From positions 62,001 through 126,000 of the forward strand of contig DDPF01000007.1 of assembly GCA_002342065.1 (NCBI GenBank): a stretch of DNA of 64,000 nucleotides. The letters run 5' to 3'. The position numbers and the translations under genes are program-made. Source of the stretch: Bacteroidetes bacterium UBA2475. Its GTDB lineage: Bacteria; Bacteroidota; Bacteroidia; B-17B0; Aurantibacillaceae. The notes beneath the pieces were generated by a model that was given only the letters and a program-made list of their open reading frames with translations, searched no databases and was not told the DNA's origin. Shown piece by piece: positions 8,878 to 18,007 of this stretch (position 1 is the stretch's first letter; each line of letters begins with the position of its first letter).

Positions 8878-9717
8878 GTGAGAAACCTACTTGCATTTGT
8901 ACTAAAACATCACTTCATATTTATTTTTTTGTTCTTACAAACAATAAGTATTTGGTTCATGGTGCACAACAACGGGTACCAGGGTTCACAGGTTTTAAAT
9001 TCTTCTAACCAGTTTGTTGCAGGTATTTACACTGCCGCTGCAAATACAAAAGATTATTTTTCATTAAAACAAGAGAACGATAAACTCGCTTTGGAAAATT
9101 CTGTATTACGAAATTTTTTAAAATCAAATTATTCTATTTTGCCTTTGCGTGAGTTCAAAAAAAACGATACGCTTTACAAACAACAGTATTCTTTTATGAG
9201 CGCAAAAGTGGTTAACTCATCAGTAAACAAGCGTCGTAATTTTTTAACGTTGAATCTTGGAGCCAATCAAGGAATAGGACAGGATATGGCCGTAATGAGC
9301 AGCGAAGGCATTGTTGGTATAGTTACAAACGCATCAACTAATTTTTCGAGTGTGATGAGTATCTTACATAAAGATGTGCGTGTAAATTGCCAGTTGAAAA
9401 AAGATGGAAGTTATGGTCCGTTAATTTGGGATGGAAAAGATTACCGTTATTGTTTGCTAACGGATATTCCAACGCATGCAAAAATAAAAGCAGGCGATAC
9501 AGTAATTACAAGTGAGCTGTCGGGTATTTTTCCTGAAGGAATTATGGTTGGTTTGGTTGAGAGTTTTGAGCGACGCCAGAACGAAGGTTTTTATACTGCA
9601 AAAATTAAATTAAGCGCCGATCTTAAAAAAGTAAATCACGTTTATGTTATTAAAAATAAATTTAAAACGGAACGCGATTCATTAGAAAACATAACACAAA
9701 AACAAATTGACGACTGA
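8878..9717 (+). CDS. mreC: Rod shape-determining protein MreC
   Basis: 279 residues starting GTG. There is one N-terminal membrane segment (about residues 10-28), a coiled-coil region (about 55-80, with LKQENDKLALENSVLRNFLK) and two periplasmic beta-barrel domains. NLGANQGIGQDMAVMSSEGIVGIV is the family signature. It links MreB and MreD to penicillin-binding proteins. It overlaps mreD by 11 bp. Confidence 0.92.
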   Translation: MRNLLAFVLKHHFIFIFLFLQTISIWFMVHNNGYQGSQVLNSSNQFVAGIYTAAANTKDYFSLKQENDKLALENSVLRNFLKSNYSILPLREFKKNDTLYKQQYSFMSAKVVNSSVNKRRNFLTLNLGANQGIGQDMAVMSSEGIVGIVTNASTNFSSVMSILHKDVRVNCQLKKDGSYGPLIWDGKDYRYCLLTDIPTHAKIKAGDTVITSELSGIFPEGIMVGLVESFERRQNEGFYTAKIKLSADLKKVNHVYVIKNKFKTERDSLENITQKQIDD

Positions 9718-10225
9718 TATAGCTAAAAATATTTTTCGGTTCATACTGCTAATACTGGTACAGGTTCTTATTATTCAAAATATTAACCTGTCCAGTTACA
9801 TTATTTTGTTGCCTTATGTTTTGGTAATTATTTTGTTGCCATTCGAATTATCGCGTGTAACTGTTTTATTGATCTCGTTTTTCTTAGGTATTTGCATCGA
9901 TTATTTTTTCGATTCTTCCGGCCTGCACACTTCTGCCTGCACTTTAATGGGCTTTGGAAGATATTATGTTTTAAAATTCATTTCGCCACGTGATGGTTAC
10001 GATATTGGTGTGCAGCCAACTGTTAACGATATGGGTTTGGCATGGTTCTTAAGTTATGCCGGCACGTTGATCATTATTCATCATTTTTTCTTTTTTTATC
10101 TTGAAGTGTTTCGTTTCAACGAATTTTTCAGAACTTTTTTAAGAGCTGTTCTAAGCAGTATAGGAACTTTTATTTTGGTGTACCTCATTCAGTTTTTATT
10201 TTTCACTGAGCGGAAAAGATCATGA
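9707..10225 (+). CDS. mreD: Rod shape-determining membrane protein MreD
   Basis: 172 residues with about five hydrophobic segments; position and size identify MreD, whose sequence is weakly conserved. The likely start is TTG inside the end of mreC; ATG codons further in would remove the first membrane helix. The stop overlaps the ATG of mrdA (ATGA), indicating translational coupling. Confidence 0.85.
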   Translation: MTTDIAKNIFRFILLILVQVLIIQNINLSSYIILLPYVLVIILLPFELSRVTVLLISFFLGICIDYFFDSSGLHTSACTLMGFGRYYVLKFISPRDGYDIGVQPTVNDMGLAWFLSYAGTLIIIHHFFFFYLEVFRFNEFFRTFLRAVLSSIGTFILVYLIQFLFFTERKRS

Positions 10226-12096
10226 GTACAAATTCGCAACTGGGAAATAGAAAATTAATTATTGGCGGATTTTTTTGTTTGATCGTCGTCATCTATTTGT
10301 GCCGTTTATTTTATATCCAGGTAATAGATCCACAATATAAATTAGACGCTGAGAAAAATGCTTTCCGTTACATGACCGAATACCCTGTGCGTGGTTATAT
10401 TTACGACCGTAAAGGAAAATTACTAGTATTTAATGCTCCGTCTTATGATCTCATGGTAATTCCCCGCGAAACAAAAGGCTGCGATACTATGGGTGTTTGT
10501 GAAGTATTACAAATTACAAAGCAAGATTATTTGAAGCGAATGAAAAAAGCCTGCCAGGCTCCAAACTCTCCACGTAAAGAAAGTATTTTCGAAAAACAAA
10601 TGTCTGCACAAACGTATGCGGCACTCCAGGAAAAGTTATACCGTTTTAAAGGGTTCTTTGTACAAAAACGTACTGTAAGAAGATATCCAAAACCAATAGC
10701 AGCACATCTTTTAGGATACGTTGGTGAGATCGGCAAAGAGCAGGCGGAAAAAGATGTGTATTATAAAGAAGGCGATTATATCGGCATCACTGGTCTGGAA
10801 AGAAGTTACGAAGATGTACTAAGAGGAAAAAAGGGAACACAAATTGCCATTACCGATGTGCACAATAAAATTATTGGCCGTTACATGGATGGAAAGTATG
10901 ATACCTTAGCCATTGCCGGCAAAGCTTTGTATTGCACTATCGACAGAGATCTGCAAGAGTACGGCGAAAAATTAATGCAGGGAAAAAAAGGTGCCATCGT
11001 TGCCATCGAACCTTCTACCGGCGAGATATTATGTTTAGTTTCCGGCCCATCTTACGATCCAAATTTATTGGTTGGTGGAAAAGAGCGTTCTAAGAATTTT
11101 ACAAAATTGTATTACGATAGTTTAAATCGGCCTTTATTTAATCGTGCTTTAACAGCAATGTATCCTCCCGGTTCTATCTTTAAATTAATTGATGCATTGA
11201 TAGCGCAAAATGACGGATTGATAAATCGTAATACAGTTTATCCTTGTCAAATGGGTTATCCGCCAATGGGTGGTAAACCAAAATGCCACGCCCATGGTGG
11301 CGGGAAAAATTTAACCGGCTCTATTGCAGCTTCCTGTAACTCATATTACTCTTATGTTTTTCGCGAAATTGTTGATCAACGAAAATATCCACATTTTATA
11401 GATGGATATAATCATTGGCGCGATGTAGTTAAAACATTTGGTCCAGGTACACGCTTAGGCACAGACCTTCCTTACGACAAGCCTGGAAACGTTCCCTCTG
11501 TTGAATATTACAATAAAGTTTTTGGAAAGAACGGTTGGCGCAGTAACACTATTGTTTCATTAGGAATAGGTCAGGCAGAGTTAACGTTGGTGCCATTACA
11601 AATGGCAAATGTTGTTGCCATTATTGCCAACAGGGGTTATTATTTTACACCACACAGTATTAAAGGTGTTGGTATAGATAAGAAATTGGACAACCGTTTT
11701 AAGGTAAAGCATTATGTAGCTGTGCAGGATCAAACAGCATATTTAAATGTAATTGATGGTATGCAGGGTGCAATGGAGCCCGGCGGCACTGCATTTACCA
11801 ACAGGTTAAAAGATATCGTTGTGTGTGGTAAAACAGGTACAGCGCAAAATCCGCATGGTGATGATCACGCTGTTTTTTTAGCGTTTGCTCCACGCGAAAA
11901 TCCAAAGATCGCCATTGCATGTATTGTTGAAAATGCAGGCTTCGGTAATACCTGGAGCGCTCCAATAGTAACTTTGATGATAGAAAAATATTTAAAAGGA
12001 AAAACCGAAAGACCTGAAGTGGAGAAAAGAATGTTGGAAGGAGATCTTATTACCAAGAATAATAAAAAAGACGCTTTAAAAATAAAACATCATTAA
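10222..12096 (+). CDS. mrdA: Penicillin-binding protein 2 (elongasome transpeptidase)
   Basis: 624 residues: one N-terminal transmembrane segment (about 13-31), the PBP dimerisation domain with RGYIYDRKGKLLVFN, then the transpeptidase domain. The active-site motifs are S318-I-F-K321, SCNSYYSY (SxN) and K537-T-G. It crosslinks lateral-wall peptidoglycan in the periplasm together with RodA, encoded directly downstream. It overlaps mreD by 4 bp. Confidence 0.95.
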   Translation: MSTNSQLGNRKLIIGGFFCLIVVIYLCRLFYIQVIDPQYKLDAEKNAFRYMTEYPVRGYIYDRKGKLLVFNAPSYDLMVIPRETKGCDTMGVCEVLQITKQDYLKRMKKACQAPNSPRKESIFEKQMSAQTYAALQEKLYRFKGFFVQKRTVRRYPKPIAAHLLGYVGEIGKEQAEKDVYYKEGDYIGITGLERSYEDVLRGKKGTQIAITDVHNKIIGRYMDGKYDTLAIAGKALYCTIDRDLQEYGEKLMQGKKGAIVAIEPSTGEILCLVSGPSYDPNLLVGGKERSKNFTKLYYDSLNRPLFNRALTAMYPPGSIFKLIDALIAQNDGLINRNTVYPCQMGYPPMGGKPKCHAHGGGKNLTGSIAASCNSYYSYVFREIVDQRKYPHFIDGYNHWRDVVKTFGPGTRLGTDLPYDKPGNVPSVEYYNKVFGKNGWRSNTIVSLGIGQAELTLVPLQMANVVAIIANRGYYFTPHSIKGVGIDKKLDNRFKVKHYVAVQDQTAYLNVIDGMQGAMEPGGTAFTNRLKDIVVCGKTGTAQNPHGDDHAVFLAFAPRENPKIAIACIVENAGFGNTWSAPIVTLMIEKYLKGKTERPEVEKRMLEGDLITKNNKKDALKIKHH

Positions 12097-12099
12097 CCT

Positions 12100-13407
12100 T
12101 TGGCACGTAACGAAAATAGTGTATTTTATGGTGTTGATCGTGTAACGCTGATCGTTTACGTATTGCTTGTTATTATGGGCTGGCTAAATATTTACGCTGC
12201 TGTATATGACGAAGAACATCAAAATATATTTGATACCACTCAAAAGTATGGTAAGCAATTAATTTGGATAGGTGGCGCAGCCGTAATTGCATTTAGTGTT
12301 TTATTAATTGATGCCAATTTTTACACCGCTTTCTCATATGGTTTTTATGGCTTTTTTCTCGCCATGAATATTCTGGTTTTGTTCTTAGGAAAAGAGATTA
12401 AGGGCAGTCACTCCTGGTTCAGGTTTGGTAGCGCTGGTATACAGCCCGCCGAATTTATGAAGTTTGCCACCGGTCTTGCACTCGCAAAATTTTTGAGCAA
12501 TCAGAATATTATTATCAATCAACAATTCAGATTGCGATTGAAAGATCTCATAAAGAATTATAAGAATACAGTTTTTGCATTATTATTTATTGTTGTACCA
12601 TTAATTTTAATTATAAAATTGCAGAATGAAACGGGTTTAGCTATTGTATTTATTGCTTTTATTATTGTTTTGTATCGCGAAGGATTAAGCGTAGGCTTTT
12701 TAATTTTTGGAATACTAACCGCTATTTTATTTGTTATGGCATTGGTCGTAACAAGTATTAGTGGCTTGCTAATAACGTTGGCTGTAATTAGTGCTTCTGC
12801 GTTTTTATTTATTAATAGAAGCCGTAAAAATTTAATTCTTGTTGTTATTGTTTTTATTGCCGCATGCGGTGTGGTGCTTACCACTAATTACGTTTACAAT
12901 CATCTTGAAGATCATCAAAAAGTTAGGATTGATGTATTGTTGGGTAGAGGAACTGTTGACCTAAAAAAAGAAGGTTATAATGTAAACCAGGCTAAGATCG
13001 CTATTGGCAGTGGTGGCTTTTTGGGGAAAGGTTATTTACAAGGCACGCAAACCAAATACGATTTTGTACCGGAACAGGATACCGATTTTATTTTTTGTAC
13101 TGTTGGCGAAGAGTGGGGCTTTGTTGGAAGTACAGTAGTTATATTTTTAGAATTATTTTTGATCCTCAGAGTTATTTTTTTGGCAGAAAGGCAGCGTTCT
13201 GACTTTAGCCGGATATATGGTTACGGCGTGGCTTCTGTTCTGTTTTTTCACCTTGCTGTAAATATTGGTATGACTATTGGTTTAATGCCGGTTATTGGCA
13301 TTCCCTTGCCATTCTTCAGTTACGGTGGCTCTTCACTATGGTCGTTCACGATATTATTGTTTATTTTCATCAAACTAGATTCTAACAGATTGCTGATATT
13401 ACGCTAA
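12100..13407 (+). CDS. rodA: Peptidoglycan glycosyltransferase RodA (SEDS)
   Basis: 435 residues, multi-pass. Start TTG (MARNEN), 3 bp after the mrdA stop. SEDS landmarks are GSHSWFRFGSAGIQPAEFMK (about 103-122), the long extracytoplasmic region with QGTQTKYDFVPEQDTDFIFCTVGEEWGF, and GIPLPFFSYGGSSL near the C-terminus. It polymerises lipid II and works with the PBP2 encoded beside it. Slightly longer than E. coli RodA because of an extra hydrophobic stretch around 190-240. Confidence 0.95.
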   Translation: MARNENSVFYGVDRVTLIVYVLLVIMGWLNIYAAVYDEEHQNIFDTTQKYGKQLIWIGGAAVIAFSVLLIDANFYTAFSYGFYGFFLAMNILVLFLGKEIKGSHSWFRFGSAGIQPAEFMKFATGLALAKFLSNQNIIINQQFRLRLKDLIKNYKNTVFALLFIVVPLILIIKLQNETGLAIVFIAFIIVLYREGLSVGFLIFGILTAILFVMALVVTSISGLLITLAVISASAFLFINRSRKNLILVVIVFIAACGVVLTTNYVYNHLEDHQKVRIDVLLGRGTVDLKKEGYNVNQAKIAIGSGGFLGKGYLQGTQTKYDFVPEQDTDFIFCTVGEEWGFVGSTVVIFLELFLILRVIFLAERQRSDFSRIYGYGVASVLFFHLAVNIGMTIGLMPVIGIPLPFFSYGGSSLWSFTILLFIFIKLDSNRLLILR

Positions 13408-13420
13408 TTCAGTAAATAAG

Positions 13421-13433
13421 GCCTTTTTAAGGC
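13421..13433. other. Short hairpin between rodA and PBP1A
   Basis: GCCTT and AAGGC flank TTT, a 5-bp stem 14 bp after the rodA stop. It could attenuate transcription or be fortuitous; downstream genes continue on the same strand at short spacing. Confidence 0.25.
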
Positions 13434-13505
13434 ATAATATTGTTACTATTTTTACTTTATTTCACTTTTTTCATTAAGGGTTTTTGCTATTTTTACCCTT
13501 TCAAA

Positions 13506-15767
13506 ATGGCTCAAAAATCAAGTAAATACGTTAAGTGGCTCTGGATCCTATTCTTAAGTCCTGTTTTAGTAATTTTTATTATTGTAACACTTACAGGCAT
13601 GGGCACTTTTGGCGCTCTGCCTAATGTAGAAGAGCTTGTAAACCCTAAGAACAATTTAGCTACCATAGTTTACAGTGGCGATATGAAAATTTTAGGAAAG
13701 TATTACAGCGAAAATCGTGTAAATGTAAACTTCAATCAATTAGATAAAGATCTTGTAGAGGCATTAATTGCAACTGAAGATGCGCGCTTTTACGAACACA
13801 GCGGCGTAGATATTAAAGCCTTAGGCCGCGCTGTTGCAGGTGCTTTTATGGGAGGTAATAAGGGTGGCGGAAGTACTGTTACTCAACAGTTAGCGAAAAT
13901 GATGTTTCCTCGCGAAAAATTAAGCAAACCCGAATTAGCCATTCGTAAAATGAAGGAGTGGATCATTGCTACGCGTTTAGAAAAATATTATACCAAGGAT
14001 GAGATCTTAGCACTGTACTTAAATAAATTCGATTTTTTAAATTTAGCAGTTGGTGTAAAGTCGGCATCGCAAATTTATTTTAACCGTTCGCAGGATAGTT
14101 TAAAGATAGAACAAGCCGCTATGTTAGTTGGTATGGCAAAAAACCCTTCACTGTTTAATCCAATACGCTTTCCTGATAAAACAAAATTAAGACGGAATGT
14201 TGTATTGAATCAAATGGTAAAATATGGTTATCTCTCAAAACAAAAATACGATTCATTAAAAGTGTTGCCTCTTGATCTTAGTTTTCGTCCTGAAGATCAT
14301 AACGATGGTTTAGCTCCATATTTAAGAGAATACATACGCGATAATTTTTTAAAAGGCTGGTGCGAAAAACATATTAATCCCGAAACAAATAAACCTTACA
14401 ACGTTTATAAGGATGGATTAAGAATCTATACTACTATCGACTCGCGCATGCAGAAATATGCAGAAGAAGCTGTTTTTGAACACATGCAGGATCTTCAGAA
14501 AATTTTTGATAAAGACCTTCACACAAAAAAGAATGCACCTTTTGCGTGGAATGTAAATAAACAGGAAATAGAAAATATCATGAACTCGTCTATCAAACGA
14601 AGTGATAGATTTCGCGCAGCAAAAAAAGCAGGGATGAGTGATGCTGATGCAATTGCTACTTTTTATAAACCCGTGCAAATGGCTGTTTACAGTTTACGTG
14701 GCGATATTGATACCTTAATGACACCATTTGACAGTATTAAATATTACAAAGGTTTTTTACAAACCGGTTTTATGGCTATGGAACCGCAAACAGGTTATGT
14801 TAAAGCATGGGTGGGGGGTATTAATCACAAACATTTTAAATATGATCACGTAAAGGTTAGTAGAAGGCAAGTTGGTTCTACCTTTAAGCCTTTTGTTTAC
14901 GCTTTGGCCATACAGGAGGGATTCTCGCCTTGTCACCAGGTGCCAAACGTTAGAACTTGTATTGCATTGCCTGACGGTAAAGATTGGTGTCCGAGTAATT
15001 CAGACGGACCAAACGATAAAAATAATGGGAAGATGATCACCCTGAAAAAAGCGTTGGCTAATTCAATTAACTATATAACGGCCTGGATCATGAAGCAATA
15101 TGGTCCGCACGCAGTTGTTAGTTTGGTAAAACGTCTTGGTGTAACTTCGGAGATTCCTGAAGTACCATCTATTTGTTTAGGAACACCGGATATAAATGTT
15201 TTCGAAATGGTTGGTGCCATTTCAACTTTTGCCAATAAAGGCACGTATATTCAACCAACATTTATTACACGTATTGAAGATAAGAATGGTAAAGTTCTGG
15301 AAGAATTTATTCCAACAACTGATGAGGTTTTTAGCGAAGAAAAAGCATATGTAATGATACAGTTAATGCGTGGTGTTGTAGATGGGGGAACCGGTAGTCG
15401 TTTACGCTCTCGCCATAAATTAATGAACCAGATAGCAGGTAAGACCGGAACTACGCAAAAGAATGCAGATGGCTGGTTCATTGGTTTAACACCTGAATTA
15501 GCAGCCGGCGCATGGGTTGGGGGCGAAGATAGAAGTATTCACTTTAACTCGATGGTTGAAGGACAGGGTGCAACAATGGCTTTACCTATCTGGGGTAAAT
15601 TTTTTAGTAAAGTTTATGCAGATCCAAAATTGAAAGTTAGCAAAAGTGAATTTGCTCGTCCAAAAAATTTAGATCCGAATTTGGAAATGGATTGCAGTAA
15701 ATATGATAACGATCTTTACCAGGTTTCAGGCGAAGAAAATGAATTTGATAATTTAAAAGAACAATAG
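13506..15767 (+). CDS. Bifunctional penicillin-binding protein 1A-type (class A PBP)
   Basis: 753 residues from the ATG of MAQKSSKYVKW; a longer frame upstream adds only a hydrophobic, non-conserved tail and is not preferred. One transmembrane segment (about 11-33), then the GT51 transglycosylase domain with catalytic E91 in ATEDARFYEHSG, then the transpeptidase domain with S458-T-F-K461, SxN in NSINYIT and KTGTTQ. It polymerises and crosslinks peptidoglycan. scoA begins 1 bp past its stop, so the cell-wall operon continues into the CoA-transferase genes. Confidence 0.93.
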   Translation: MAQKSSKYVKWLWILFLSPVLVIFIIVTLTGMGTFGALPNVEELVNPKNNLATIVYSGDMKILGKYYSENRVNVNFNQLDKDLVEALIATEDARFYEHSGVDIKALGRAVAGAFMGGNKGGGSTVTQQLAKMMFPREKLSKPELAIRKMKEWIIATRLEKYYTKDEILALYLNKFDFLNLAVGVKSASQIYFNRSQDSLKIEQAAMLVGMAKNPSLFNPIRFPDKTKLRRNVVLNQMVKYGYLSKQKYDSLKVLPLDLSFRPEDHNDGLAPYLREYIRDNFLKGWCEKHINPETNKPYNVYKDGLRIYTTIDSRMQKYAEEAVFEHMQDLQKIFDKDLHTKKNAPFAWNVNKQEIENIMNSSIKRSDRFRAAKKAGMSDADAIATFYKPVQMAVYSLRGDIDTLMTPFDSIKYYKGFLQTGFMAMEPQTGYVKAWVGGINHKHFKYDHVKVSRRQVGSTFKPFVYALAIQEGFSPCHQVPNVRTCIALPDGKDWCPSNSDGPNDKNNGKMITLKKALANSINYITAWIMKQYGPHAVVSLVKRLGVTSEIPEVPSICLGTPDINVFEMVGAISTFANKGTYIQPTFITRIEDKNGKVLEEFIPTTDEVFSEEKAYVMIQLMRGVVDGGTGSRLRSRHKLMNQIAGKTGTTQKNADGWFIGLTPELAAGAWVGGEDRSIHFNSMVEGQGATMALPIWGKFFSKVYADPKLKVSKSEFARPKNLDPNLEMDCSKYDNDLYQVSGEENEFDNLKEQ

Positions 15768-15768
15768 T

Positions 15769-16479
15769 ATGATCAATAGAGTTGTAAAAAATGTTGAAGA
15801 AGCTTTAAGAGATGTTAAAGATGGAAATACTTTAATGGTTGGCGGCTTTGGTTTATGTGGCATACCAGAAAATTGTATTGCAGAGCTTGTAAAAAAAGGT
15901 GTAAAGAATTTAACCTGTATAAGTAATAATGCAGGTGTAGATGATTTTGGATTGGGTTTATTGCTTCAGACAAAACAGATCAAAAAAATGATCTCGAGTT
16001 ATGTTGGAGAGAATGACGAATTTGAACGCCAGATGCTAAGTGGTGAATTGGAAGTTGAATTAGTGCCACAAGGTACGTTGGCTACACGTTGTATGGCGGC
16101 AGGTTATGGTATGCCGGTTATTTTTACGCCTGCAGGTGTAGGAACAGAAGTAGCAATTGGTAAAGAGACCAGGAAATTTACTTTTAACGGTGAAGAAAAA
16201 GAATATTTAATGGAGAAAGCTTTTGAAGCAGACTTCGCTATTGTAAAGGCCTGGAAAGGTGATACAGCTGGAAATTTAATTTATAACAGCACGGCAAGAA
16301 ATTTTAATCCATTAATGGCAATGGCCGGAAGAATTACTATTGCTGAGGTTGAAGAGTTAGTGCCTGCAGGTGAACTAGACCCTGATCACATTCATACTCC
16401 CGGAATTTATGTTCACAGGATCTTCCAGGGGCAAAAATATGAAAAGAGAATTGAACAGAGGACTGTAAGAAAGAAATAA
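15769..16479 (+). CDS. scoA: 3-oxoacid CoA-transferase subunit A
   Basis: 236 residues. GGFGLCGIPENCI (25-37) is the subunit A signature, and the ISNNAGVDDFGLGLLLQTKQIKKMISSYVGEN region matches succinyl-CoA:3-ketoacid CoA-transferases. With subunit B it transfers CoA from succinyl-CoA to acetoacetate or a related acid. Unusually, subunit B is not adjacent: it lies 5.6 kb downstream at 22095, after four unrelated envelope genes. Confidence 0.92.
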   Translation: MINRVVKNVEEALRDVKDGNTLMVGGFGLCGIPENCIAELVKKGVKNLTCISNNAGVDDFGLGLLLQTKQIKKMISSYVGENDEFERQMLSGELEVELVPQGTLATRCMAAGYGMPVIFTPAGVGTEVAIGKETRKFTFNGEEKEYLMEKAFEADFAIVKAWKGDTAGNLIYNSTARNFNPLMAMAGRITIAEVEELVPAGELDPDHIHTPGIYVHRIFQGQKYEKRIEQRTVRKK

Positions 16480-16495
16480 AATAATAAGTCAAAGA

Positions 16496-18007
16496 ATGTT
16501 TTATAAAAAATACTTTACTTTTGAAAATCTTTTTTTTTACGGTTTACTAGTTATAAGCCTTGTAAATATTTGGTCCCAGAATATTTATGTTACTATTGAT
16601 GGGCCAACACATCTTTATAATTCGGGTCTTTTAAACTTAATTGGTAATGATGCTTTTTTAAAAAGTTTCTATGTTCAAAACGACCTTTTTTTACCAAACT
16701 ATTTTTCGCATATTGTTTTAAGTAATTTATTCCTTGTTTTTGATCCTTTTACAAGCGAGAAAATATTTTTTAGCTTATTTGTCATATTATTACCTCTCAG
16801 TTTTAGATATTTAGCCAAGCTTTACGCAAAAAACACACTTTACTCCTTTTTAGTGTTTCCTTTAATGTTTGGTTTTTTATTTCATGTTGGGTTTTTTAAT
16901 TTTTGTTTTGCCTTTGTGTTTCTTAATTTTCAGTTAGCACTTCTTTACTTTTTTTTGCATGAAAAAAGTAAATGGTATCATTTATTATTATTTATCTTAA
17001 ACTCAATAGTCCTTTTTAACTGTCATGCTTTTATTTTTGGCATAACTTTAATTATCACCTTTTTGATCACTTTTTTATATTTTTTACCCAGCTGGAAAGT
17101 TGTTGTAAAAAAAGTAGCTTATTTGTTTTTACTTTATCTGCCCTCATGCATTTTATTTGCAGTATTTTATCTTAAATACCAAATTCCTGACTATAATTAT
17201 CCAACAACTGATTATGAAAAATTTTCAAAAATTTTAACCTTTGCCCCGGCAATAGTTTACAATAGAGAAACGGAAGGAATAAAGGCAAGTGTTTATCTGT
17301 TTGTTTTTTTCTTTTTAGTTAATTTCATTTTTTTTAAACGTTTTTCGGGAAATTCGCCTGAAAAAAAATTCCTTTATTTTGATATTTTGCTGGTAATAGC
17401 ACTGGGATTGATACCTATTATTATAAATACAAACAGCGGTATGTTAAGTGGAATGTTAACTGATAGATTGGTATTAGTGTTTTTTTATGTAATAGCTTTA
17501 TGGATATCCTTCAATTTCATAGAATCTAAAGGGGTTTATTTTGTTACAACTATGTTAGTTGTTACTGTATTTTGGAGACTATCAGTAAAAAGGAAGGATT
17601 CCATTGCACAACTTAGCAACAATGCTGAAAAGATAGTTGTTGCTTCCAATAAAGTCAAAGATAATTCTACCGTATTCTCTATAAATTTTTCAGATAATTG
17701 GACAGAAATAAATTTCTCTAATTACCTCGGAATCAAAAAAAATATAATAAACTTGTATAATCCTGAAGCTGTTTTGGGATGGTTTCCTATAAGATGGAGA
17801 GGCGATCGCCCGGCTGTAAATTGGGAGATTGATAGTACAGATAAAGTAACACGATTGCCGGATTATATTTTAATATATGGTCTTTTTTCAAAACTAAATA
17901 ATGAAGGAAACGAAAAATTAAAGCAATTTATTCAGGCAAATGGCGTTAAACAATACCAATCTGCAGACAATTATTGCACACTATACGAGATAAAAACAAA
18001 AAAATGA
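16496..18007 (+). CDS. Multi-pass membrane protein, GT-C glycosyltransferase-like
   Basis: 503 residues with roughly 10-11 hydrophobic segments between residues 10 and 370 and a soluble C-terminal part. The early segment VTIDGPTHLYNSGLL places an acidic residue and histidine just after the first membrane helix, as in GT-C enzymes that use polyprenyl-phosphate sugars. I do not recognise a specific family. It starts 16 bp after scoA and its stop overlaps the next start (ATGA), so it belongs to the inserted four-gene block. Confidence 0.6.
   Translation: MFYKKYFTFENLFFYGLLVISLVNIWSQNIYVTIDGPTHLYNSGLLNLIGNDAFLKSFYVQNDLFLPNYFSHIVLSNLFLVFDPFTSEKIFFSLFVILLPLSFRYLAKLYAKNTLYSFLVFPLMFGFLFHVGFFNFCFAFVFLNFQLALLYFFLHEKSKWYHLLLFILNSIVLFNCHAFIFGITLIITFLITFLYFLPSWKVVVKKVAYLFLLYLPSCILFAVFYLKYQIPDYNYPTTDYEKFSKILTFAPAIVYNRETEGIKASVYLFVFFFLVNFIFFKRFSGNSPEKKFLYFDILLVIALGLIPIIINTNSGMLSGMLTDRLVLVFFYVIALWISFNFIESKGVYFVTTMLVVTVFWRLSVKRKDSIAQLSNNAEKIVVASNKVKDNSTVFSINFSDNWTEINFSNYLGIKKNIINLYNPEAVLGWFPIRWRGDRPAVNWEIDSTDKVTRLPDYILIYGLFSKLNNEGNEKLKQFIQANGVKQYQSADNYCTLYEIKTKK

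Noticed and set aside
13440..13505. Longer N-terminus for the class A PBP
   Set aside because: The extra 22 residues are hydrophobic and non-conserved; MAQKSS followed by a single membrane helix is the normal start.
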